NCBI GenBank assembly: GCA_012515365.1
Contig: JAAYYM010000586.1
Span: forward strand, 1-8,956
Source of the DNA: Clostridia bacterium
GTDB lineage: Bacteria > Bacillota_A > Clostridia > Lachnospirales > Lachnospiraceae
Direction of reading: 5' to 3'
DNA: 8,956 nt
In this document: positions 1 to 3,807 of the stretch, in pieces
How the letters are laid out: each line of letters begins with the position of its first letter
How positions within the stretch are numbered: position 1 is the first letter of the stretch
Made by a program: the position numbers and the translations under genes
Notes under the pieces: generated by a model
The model's input: only the letters and a program-made list of their open reading frames with translations
Databases searched by the model: none
Told to the model about the DNA's origin: nothing

Positions 1-721
1 AGGAAAGGGAACTGCTATTATTACAGTGAAAGCCAATGATGGTTCAGCAAAGCAGAAAATCTGCCGAGTCAAAGTAGTGATGCCTGTTTATCAAATACAT
101 ACAATCAAAACATCAACCGGCTTTAATGATTCTTATCTCAATGTGCCAATTGGATGTGGAAACAGCATTCGTCTGACGGCCTATCAGAATGAGAACTATA
201 AATGCGTAACGGGTGGAACCTATGACAGGCGCTATATTGCTTCGGATGCAAGAGTGATCTGGTCTTCCAATTCTCCATATCTGATAGTGAATAAAACGAC
301 TGGTACAGTGAAATGTCGAAAGGATGCTCCTATTGGAGCTACTGCTTTGATCACAGTCCGCGCACGTGATGGATACGGTGCGAGCCAGAGCATGTTATTT
401 AAAATAGAACCCAAGGTAAAGAAAATTGCTTCATCACTCACAAAGGAGCAGCGGAGTTTGATTTTGGGACAGGTGAGCAGCTCTTCTCTTACAAAGGAAG
501 AAATTATTGATTCCTGTGAGGTAAACACTTACTCATATGGAAATGTAACACTTACCACACAGGTAGTTCACAATCATGTCATTGATTTTCTGTACCAATC
601 AGATATAGGAAAATATTTGCTTTGCGGAACAAGACCTGGCACAGCAAAAATAAGAATCTCAGATGCGAACGGATCAGGTAAAGCATGCACAATCACCTTT
701 CATGTAAAGGAAGTACCGTGA
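1..721 (+). CDS. Secreted/surface protein with bacterial Ig-like (Big_2-type) domains, 3' end only
   Basis: The reading frame is open from base 2 and stops with TGA at 719-721, giving 239 visible residues. The first codons (GKGTAIITVKANDGSAKQK) are the typical end of a Big_2 domain, so the GTG at 26 is an internal valine and the gene starts before the window. A second Ig-like module follows, with the hallmark W-S-S-N-S at about residues 87-91, then T-G-T-V-K and G-A-T-A-L-I-T-V-R-A-R-D-G. A third, more diverged module ends with G-T-A-K-I-R-I-S-D-A-N-G-S-G-K and stops shortly after. There is no LPXTG motif, no membrane anchor and no cell-wall-binding repeat at the C terminus. Such domains are usually extracellular stalks or adhesion modules. 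The catalytic or binding part, if any, lies upstream and cannot be seen. The Ig-like fold is well supported; the specific role is unknown. Confidence 0.85.
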   Translation, partial: GKGTAIITVKANDGSAKQKICRVKVVMPVYQIHTIKTSTGFNDSYLNVPIGCGNSIRLTAYQNENYKCVTGGTYDRRYIASDARVIWSSNSPYLIVNKTTGTVKCRKDAPIGATALITVRARDGYGASQSMLFKIEPKVKKIASSLTKEQRSLILGQVSSSSLTKEEIIDSCEVNTYSYGNVTLTTQVVHNHVIDFLYQSDIGKYLLCGTRPGTAKIRISDANGSGKACTITFHVKEVP

Positions 722-777
722 GGATGATTTGCCAGGTCTTAAACTGTGCGCATAGAATGAAACGATTGGATTCTCCA

Positions 778-805
778 TTGCATTTGTTTAACAATATGAT
801 ACAAT
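778..805 (+). promoter_or_regulatory. Sigma-A type promoter ahead of a broken exported-protein gene
   Basis: The -35 candidate is TTGCAT (778-783), followed by a 16-bp spacer and the -10 TACAAT (800-805). A GGAGG ribosome binding site lies at 819-823, just after the expected transcription start. Promoter, ribosome binding site and signal-peptide-like codons come in the right order, which supports a former functional gene start here. Confidence 0.5.
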
Positions 806-822
806 AACACTTGATTTTGGAG

Positions 823-982
823 GTGAGTAGGATTTTTTCAAAAAAGACAAAATAATACAAAGAAAATCCTTGTGGCAATGGTATTTGTGATGCTTGCGCA
901 GAATTCACTGATGGCGCTGGTAGATGCACAAGAAGAAGCAGAAGAGATTGCTGAGATTTATGTAATTGTATATAGTAAATGA
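823..982 (+). pseudogene. Broken 5' end of an exported-protein gene (signal peptide remnant)
   Basis: A strong ribosome binding site (GGAGG, 819-823) precedes a stretch that reads like a signal peptide but only across two frames. The first frame gives S-R-I-F-S-K-K-T-K and hits TAA at 853-855. The next frame continues with N-N-T-K-K-I-L-V-A-M-V-F-V-M-L-A-Q-N-S-L-M-A, then an acidic D-A-Q-E-E-A-E-E, and stops at 980-982. Basic residues, a hydrophobic core and a polar, acidic start of the mature protein are the order expected of a secretion signal. No clean start codon is available: GTG at 823 lies within the ribosome binding site, and the ATT at 832 may be a decayed ATG. From 956 on the sequence matches the left edge of the downstream tandem unit, so the original gene is cut at about 955 and its remainder is not in the window. 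Confidence 0.5.
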
Positions 983-996
983 CTCCTATATTTGGC

Positions 997-1002
997 TATA
1001 AT
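997..1002 (+). promoter_or_regulatory. Candidate -10 element for Rpn copy 1
   Basis: TATAAT at 997-1002 lies upstream of both leader hairpins. The same site in copy 2 reads TACAAT (2369-2374). No good -35 hexamer sits at the right distance in either copy, so the promoter would be weak or activator-dependent. The leader RNA would start near 1009 and carry both hairpins. Confidence 0.35.
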
Positions 1003-1033
1003 GATCAAATTTGTAAGAAACTCTTGCTTTATC

Positions 1034-1057
1034 AAGTGAGAACACGTACACTTGCTT
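1034..1057 (+). promoter_or_regulatory. Leader hairpin 1 of copy 1, with base-pair covariation against copy 2
   Basis: Arms AAGTGAG (1034-1040) and CTTGCTT (1051-1057) pair over 7 bp, with two G-T wobbles and a 10-base loop. The matching element in copy 2 (2406-2429) pairs perfectly. The pair 1035/1056 is A-T here and G-C in copy 2, a two-sided compensatory change. Two wobbles here become A-T or T-A there. This supports selection on a structure rather than on sequence. Confidence 0.6.
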
Positions 1058-1069
1058 ATAGATAGACAT

Positions 1070-1094
1070 CCTGCCTGATACAAAATCGGTCGGG
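1070..1094 (+). promoter_or_regulatory. Leader hairpin 2 of copy 1, covering part of the ribosome binding site
   Basis: CCTGCCTGAT (1070-1079) can pair with ATCGGTCGGG (1085-1094) through nine of ten positions, including two G-T pairs, with a 5-base loop. The 3' arm contains the first three G of the ribosome binding site GGGAGG (1092-1097), so folding would limit access to the TTG start at 1104. The hairpin is also present in copy 2. Confidence 0.5.
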
Positions 1095-1103
1095 AGGCAC
1101 AGA

Positions 1104-1967
1104 TTGATCAAAAAATTTCAAGAATTAGATTTAAGCAATTCCTACCTTTTTGCAGCGGCACTTGAAAATCCAGAGACTTGTAAACTGGTGCTAGAGATTA
1201 TCTTAGGGATTAAGATTCCTAATGTAAAGGTGCATGCAGAACACAGCATATTGCTCAGCTCAGACTTTAGGAGTGTCAGACTTGACCTATATGCGAGTGA
1301 CGAAATGCAGGTTCATTATAATGTGGAGGCACAGAACTATAACCATTATGATTTACCGAAGCGGAGTCGATATCATCAGGCCGAAATGGATGTATCATCC
1401 TTGAAACCGGGTGATGATTTTGAAGATTTAAAGCCAAGCTATATGATTTTTATTTGCTCATTTGATCCATTTGAAGGTGGACGATATCGTTATACATTTG
1501 AGCAACGATGTCAGGAATGCGACATGGCACTTGGCGATGAAACAAAGAGAATTTTTTTAAACACAAAAGGGAAGAATGATTCGGAAGTTCCACAGGAGTT
1601 GATCCATTTTCTAGGTTATATGGAAAACAGTACAGATGAATATGTGGAGGCTGCTACAGATGAATCTATTTCCATTCTGCATGGAAAAGTAAAAGCCCTG
1701 AAGCAGAAACGAACGATGGAGGAGGGGTATATGACGTTTGAAGAATTGTTGAAGGATCGAGAAATCGAAGGTAAAACTCAAGGGAAAATCGAAGGAAAAG
1801 CAGAAGGAAAAGCAGAAGCGGTAATTGATCTTTTGGATTCTCTCGGTATTGTTTCAGATGAACTCCGCATGAAAATCTTTGCAGAGAAAGACAAGGATGT
1901 ATTAAAGCAGTGGCTGCAATTGGCTGCAAAATCAGTATCAGTTGAAGAGTTTCGGGCTAAGATGTAG
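1104..1967 (+). CDS. Rpn-family PD-(D/E)XK nuclease / putative transposase, copy 1
   Basis: This 287-residue protein belongs to the recombination-promoting nuclease / PDDEXK_2 'transposase' family. Members I recall are Mg/Ca-dependent DNA endonucleases that promote RecA-independent recombination in E. coli and can act in phage defence. The PD-(D/E)XK core is visible as D61 (R-L-D-L-Y), then E75-A-Q77 (the E-x-Q variant of the motif) and Q92 in R-S-R-Y-H-Q. The family-typical blocks Y-M-I-F-I-C-S-F-D-P-F (113-123), R-I-F-L-N-T-K-G (149-156) and L-I-H-F-L-G-Y-M-E-N (166-175) follow. Then come an EGK-rich linker (221-236) and a C-terminal domain (about 240-287). The start is TTG at 1104, six bases behind GGGAGG; the frame has a stop at 1059 and no upstream ATG. 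Copy 2 uses the same TTG. The length is normal and the active site looks intact. An internal start at codon 210 may give a second product. Confidence 0.88.
   Translation: MIKKFQELDLSNSYLFAAALENPETCKLVLEIILGIKIPNVKVHAEHSILLSSDFRSVRLDLYASDEMQVHYNVEAQNYNHYDLPKRSRYHQAEMDVSSLKPGDDFEDLKPSYMIFICSFDPFEGGRYRYTFEQRCQECDMALGDETKRIFLNTKGKNDSEVPQELIHFLGYMENSTDEYVEAATDESISILHGKVKALKQKRTMEEGYMTFEELLKDREIEGKTQGKIEGKAEGKAEAVIDLLDSLGIVSDELRMKIFAEKDKDVLKQWLQLAAKSVSVEEFRAKM
1731..1967 (+). CDS. Candidate intragenic small Rpn protein (RpnS-like) of copy 1
   Basis: The in-frame ATG at codon 210 of the nuclease gene is preceded by a strong Shine-Dalgarno sequence, AGGAGG (1720-1725), at a 5-base spacing. It would yield 78 residues: a short helix (M-T-F-E-E-L-L-K), an I-E-G-K/T-Q-G-K linker, and the C-terminal domain from I-D-L-L-D to the end. 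For E. coli Rpn genes it is established that such a C-terminal small protein is made from within the gene and blocks the large nuclease. The same ATG is kept in copy 2 with its own GGAGG. A run of G/A-rich codons can mimic a ribosome binding site by chance, so expression remains inferred. Confidence 0.55.
   Translation: MTFEELLKDREIEGKTQGKIEGKAEGKAEAVIDLLDSLGIVSDELRMKIFAEKDKDVLKQWLQLAAKSVSVEEFRAKM
1764..1817 (+). repeat. 12-bp coding tandem repeat (x-E/Q-G-K tetrapeptides) in Rpn copy 1
   Basis: Codons 221-236 read I-E-G-K, T-Q-G-K, I-E-G-K, A-E-G-K, followed by A-E. Units are 12 bp, so a gain or loss keeps the frame. Copy 2 has seven units in the same place. Confidence 0.8.
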
Positions 1968-2017
1968 AGAATGTTCCGCTTATTCTAAAATGGAATATTG
2001 GATTCATTTTATCTATT

Positions 2018-2071
2018 GCAATTCATATCATTAATGACATTTCTTAATAACTCATAGCAATTCATATCATT
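2018..2071. repeat. 15-bp direct repeat GCAATTCATATCATT in trailer 1
   Basis: GCAATTCATATCATT occurs exactly at 2018-2032 and again at 2057-2071, 39 bp apart. A degenerate third version may follow at 2072-2090. In copy 2 only a fragment (TTCATATCATT, about 3452-3462) is left. Confidence 0.65.
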
Positions 2072-2153
2072 CATAGAAATTTATATCGTATGTTTACATA
2101 AATAAAGAAAGTATACATACAGTCACAATTTAATTCCAATTAAAGTCGATACA

Positions 2154-2172
2154 GTATCAGGTAGTCTATCTA
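2154..2172. repeat. Trailer arm inverted to the leader of copy 1
   Basis: GTATCAGG (2154-2161) and GTCTATCTA (2164-2172) are exact inverse complements of CCTGATAC (1074-1081) and TAGATAGAC (1059-1067) in the leader, in mirrored order. The two arms therefore bracket the nuclease gene. Copy 2 keeps the same pairing (2431-2452 with 3506-3524). Confidence 0.65.
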
Positions 2173-2310
2173 AAAACTGGTTACAAATGCGAAAATTTGA
2201 TTAAGACGTTAAATCAAAAGTAAAGAAATTAGACAGTTTAATATGAAAATTTCCTAGATGAAAGTATTCGTTTAATAAATTATTCTTGCAGCATAATTTA
2301 TTTACGAAAC

Positions 2311-2337
2311 TTACATAAATAATCTCGATTTATGTAA
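2311..2337. repeat. Perfect 10-bp inverted repeat at the junction of the two units
   Basis: TTACATAAAT (2311-2320) and ATTTATGTAA (2328-2337) are separated by AATCTCG. The right arm equals the left edge of copy 1 at 956-965. The pattern is what is expected where the end of one unit meets the start of the next. Confidence 0.7.
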
Positions 2338-2405
2338 TTATATATAGCGGATCACATCCATATTTGGCTACAATAACTAAATTTGTAAATAGTCCTTGCT
2401 TTATC

Positions 2406-2429
2406 AGGTAAGAACAACTACACTTACCT
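2406..2429 (+). promoter_or_regulatory. Leader hairpin 1 of copy 2
   Basis: AGGTAAG (2406-2412) and CTTACCT (2423-2429) form a perfect 7-bp stem with a 10-base loop. Compared with copy 1, pair 2407/2428 is G-C instead of A-T, while pairs 2409/2426 and 2410/2425 are Watson-Crick instead of wobble. Confidence 0.6.
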
Positions 2430-2440
2430 ATAGATAGACG

Positions 2441-2465
2441 CCTGCCTGATACGAGATCAGTCGGG
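2441..2465 (+). promoter_or_regulatory. Leader hairpin 2 of copy 2, covering part of the ribosome binding site
   Basis: CCTGCCTGAT (2441-2450) pairs with ATCAGTCGGG (2456-2465) at nine of ten positions around a 5-base loop. The 3' arm ends in the GGG of the ribosome binding site GGGAGG (2463-2468). The loop differs from copy 1 (ACGAG against ACAAA) while the stem is kept. Confidence 0.5.
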
Positions 2466-2473
2466 AGGACAGA

Positions 2474-3373
2474 TTGATTAAAAAATTTCAAGATTTAGAT
2501 TTAAACAATGCCTATCTTTTTGCAGCAGCACTGGAGGATCCGGAGACTTGTAAGCTGGTACTGGAGATGATTCTGGGAATGAAGATTCCTAATGTGACGG
2601 TGCACGCTGAGCACAATGTATTGCTCAACTCAGATTTTAGAAGTGTCAGGTTTGATATCTATGCAAGTGATGAAATGCAGGTTCATTATAATGTAGAGGC
2701 ACAGAATAGTAATCATCACAATTTGCCAAAGCGAAGCAGATATTATCAGGCTGAAATGGATGTATCATCCTTGAAACCGGGTGATGATTTTGAAGATCTT
2801 AAGCCGAGTTATATTATCTTCATATGTTCATTTGATCCATTTGAATTTGGACGATACCGTTATACATTTGAGCAACGCTGCCAAGAGTGTGACATGGCGC
2901 TTGGTGATGAAACAAAAAGAATTTTCCTAAATACAAAAGGTAAGAATGATTCGGAAGTTCCACCGGAGCTAATCCATTTCCTTGGCTATATGGAAAACAG
3001 CACAGATGAATATGTGGAAGCTGCCACAGACGAATCCATTTCCACACTGCATGGAAAAGTAAAAACACTAAAACAGGAACGAACAATGGAGGCGGGATAC
3101 ATGACAGGAGCAGAATTGTTGAAAGAGCAAAGAGCCGAAGGGAAAGCCGAAGGGAAAGCTGAGGGAAAAGCCGAAGGGAAAATCGAAGGGAAAGCTGAGG
3201 GAGAAACTGAGGGAAGAGCCAAATCAGTAATCGATCTTTTGGAGAATCTTGGCATTGTTTCGGAAGAACTTCGTACGAAAATCTTTGCCGAAAGAGACCT
3301 GAATGTGCTAAAAAAATGGCTGCAATTGTCTGCAAAAGCCACCTCTGTTGAGGAGTTTCAGAAAAAGATGTAG
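2474..3373 (+). CDS. Rpn-family PD-(D/E)XK nuclease / putative transposase, copy 2
   Basis: This 299-residue paralogue of the protein at 1104-1967 keeps the putative catalytic residues D61, E75, Q77 and Q92 and all family blocks. It starts with TTG at 2474 behind GGGAGG (2463-2468). By hand count 23 of the first 210 residues differ from copy 1. The C-terminal domain (about residue 251 to the end) differs at 14 of 49 positions, so it diverges faster. The extra 12 residues are exactly three more tetrapeptides in the EGK linker. As with copy 1, the role is inferred to be DNA cleavage in recombination, transposition or defence. Nothing in the sequence shows inactivation. The two paralogues side by side could cross-react or have separated their inhibitor specificities. 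Confidence 0.88.
   Translation: MIKKFQDLDLNNAYLFAAALEDPETCKLVLEMILGMKIPNVTVHAEHNVLLNSDFRSVRFDIYASDEMQVHYNVEAQNSNHHNLPKRSRYYQAEMDVSSLKPGDDFEDLKPSYIIFICSFDPFEFGRYRYTFEQRCQECDMALGDETKRIFLNTKGKNDSEVPPELIHFLGYMENSTDEYVEAATDESISTLHGKVKTLKQERTMEAGYMTGAELLKEQRAEGKAEGKAEGKAEGKIEGKAEGETEGRAKSVIDLLENLGIVSEELRTKIFAERDLNVLKKWLQLSAKATSVEEFQKKM
3101..3373 (+). CDS. Candidate intragenic small Rpn protein (RpnS-like) of copy 2
   Basis: The ATG is again codon 210 of the nuclease gene, preceded by GGAGG (3088-3092) at an 8-base spacing. It would give 90 residues: M-T-G-A-E-L-L-K, seven EGK-type tetrapeptides, and the C-terminal domain starting S-V-I-D-L-L-E. The ribosome binding site is a little weaker than in copy 1. 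Conservation of start and Shine-Dalgarno sequence in both paralogues supports a real internal start, but it could also reflect common descent of the M-E-x-G-Y-M codons. Confidence 0.5.
   Translation: MTGAELLKEQRAEGKAEGKAEGKAEGKIEGKAEGETEGRAKSVIDLLENLGIVSEELRTKIFAERDLNVLKKWLQLSAKATSVEEFQKKM
3134..3217 (+). repeat. 12-bp coding tandem repeat (A-E-G-K tetrapeptides) in Rpn copy 2
   Basis: Seven tetrapeptides (four A-E-G-K, then I-E-G-K, A-E-G-E and T-E-G-R) fill codons 221-248. The DNA units (GCC GAA GGG AAA and close variants) are similar enough to expand or contract by slippage. Confidence 0.85.
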
Positions 3374-3417
3374 TAAAATTCAACTCATCTAAGTATCGAA
3401 TACTTGGATTCTTTTAT

Positions 3418-3441
3418 GTACATTTGCAATTGCAAGTGTAC
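3418..3441. repeat. 24-bp near-perfect palindrome after Rpn copy 2
   Basis: GTACATTTGCAA and TTGCAAGTGTAC are directly abutted inverse complements with a single mismatch (a G-T wobble in RNA). It has no loop, which favours a DNA site or cruciform over an RNA hairpin. Copy 1 has only the core TTGCAATT at this place. Confidence 0.6.
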
Positions 3442-3505
3442 CATCTATATTTATTCATATCATTTATTACAATTCACTATTTCTATTCCAAATAAAGTTG
3501 ATACA

Positions 3506-3524
3506 GTATCAGGCGGTCTATCTA
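3506..3524. repeat. Trailer arm inverted to the leader of copy 2
   Basis: GTATCAGGC (3506-3514) and GTCTATCTA (3516-3524) are exact inverse complements of GCCTGATAC (2444-2452) and TAGATAGAC (2431-2439), in mirrored order. This is 18 matched bases split by short unequal spacers, so the pairing is better than in copy 1. Confidence 0.65.
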
Positions 3525-3670
3525 AAAGCTGGTTACAAGTATGCGAAAAAGATGAATGAGTCATCAAATCAAAAGTAAAGATATCAGACAGTTTTATATA
3601 AAAGTTTCCTAGATGGAAATTTTCTCTTTAATCAATCATTTGTTAAAGCATAGCTTATTCATAGAATGAT

Positions 3671-3744
3671 AACAGATACAGTTATGAATATAGATACGGT
3701 TAAGGGGGTAGATACGGTTATAGAGAAAAGCGAATGTATCTGTT
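3671..3744. repeat. Three 18-bp iterons with a closing inverted copy
   Basis: The core AGATAC(A/G)GTTA recurs at 3674, 3692 and 3710, an exact 18-bp period. AACAGATACA (3671-3680) is the inverse complement of TGTATCTGTT (3735-3744), which closes the array. It lies between the end of Rpn unit 2 and the terminator of the opposing gene. The function is unknown; protein-binding iterons or an element end are possible. Confidence 0.6.
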
Positions 3745-3772
3745 GAAAATAAGGTCGCATTCCAGCAAACAA

Positions 3773-3805
3773 AAAAGCTTTGCCAAACAAGCTGGCAAAG
3801 CTTTT
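3773..3805 (-). terminator. Rho-independent terminator of the CNNM/CorC gene, probably bidirectional
   Basis: A perfect 13-bp stem (AAAAGCTTTGCCA, 3773-3785, with TGGCAAAGCTTTT, 3793-3805) has a 7-base loop. On the minus strand it begins 2 bp after the stop codon and ends in a T run. The A run on the other side makes it able to stop plus-strand transcripts from the Rpn region too. Confidence 0.9.
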
Positions 3806-3807
3806 GA

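Larger units (their letters stand above)
956..2320 (+). repeat. Tandem unit, copy 1: structured leader, Rpn nuclease gene and trailer
   Basis: The leader, coding region and trailer are all repeated about 1.37 kb downstream, so the duplicated item is larger than the gene. The left edge is ATTTATGTAA (956-965); the right edge is its exact inverse complement TTACATAAAT (2311-2320). The second copy starts 7 bp further on with ATTTATGTAA again. The left flank of copy 1 is an unrelated signal-peptide remnant, which places the left boundary near 956. Caution: TTACATAAAT also occurs at 2094-2103, and no target-site duplication is visible, so these may not be true transposon ends. Confidence 0.6.
1968..2473. 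other. Non-coding trailer of copy 1 and leader of copy 2
   Basis: No gene is seen in these 506 AT-rich bases. They hold a weak post-stop hairpin (AATGTTCC with GGAATATT, about 1974-2015 region), a 15-bp direct repeat, the palindrome GATACAGTATC (2148-2158), an inverted arm matching the leader, and the 2311-2337 inverted repeat at the junction of the two units. The second leader with its two hairpins follows. The segment from about 2139 to 2300 is recognisably shared with the trailer of copy 2 (3490-3660), unlike the less conserved part just after the stop codon. Confidence 0.6.
2328..3670 (+). repeat. Tandem unit, copy 2: structured leader, Rpn nuclease gene and trailer
   Basis: This is a diverged copy of 956-2320. 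The left edge ATTTATGTAATTATATATAG parallels 956-975. The right edge is less clear: the shared trailer (TTTCCTAGATG, then GCATA-rich sequence) fades at about 3660-3670, and no TTACATAAAT is present at the end. The first 210 encoded residues are about 89% identical to copy 1 by hand count, so the duplication is old or the copies came from different sources. Confidence 0.6.
3374..3772. other. Non-coding trailer of copy 2 and downstream repeats
   Basis: No gene is seen. After the stop come a short hairpin (AAGTAT at 3391-3396 with ATACTT at 3400-3405, a possible weak terminator), a 24-bp palindrome (3418-3441), the palindrome GATACAGTATC (3500-3510), the trailer arm inverted to the leader (3506-3524), a small stem TTTCC/GGAAA followed by a T-rich run (about 3605-3628), and the 18-bp repeats at 3674-3727. 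Confidence 0.6.

Noticed and set aside
26..28. GTG as the start of the first gene
   Set aside because: The frame is open upstream to the window edge and encodes a typical Big_2 domain end, so this is an internal valine.
1104..3373. Standard DDE or HUH insertion sequence
   Set aside because: The protein has the PD-(D/E)XK Rpn layout, not a DDE triad or HUH motif, and no target-site duplication is seen.
2820..3383. 187-codon open frame on the minus strand across Rpn copy 2
   Set aside because: It is antisense to a well-supported nuclease gene; the low-complexity protein mirrors the EGK repeat and resembles nothing recognisable.
3674..3727. CRISPR remnant or plasmid origin iterons
   Set aside because: The period is only 18 bp with 11-bp cores, and there is no replication initiator or cas gene nearby; kept as an unexplained repeat only.
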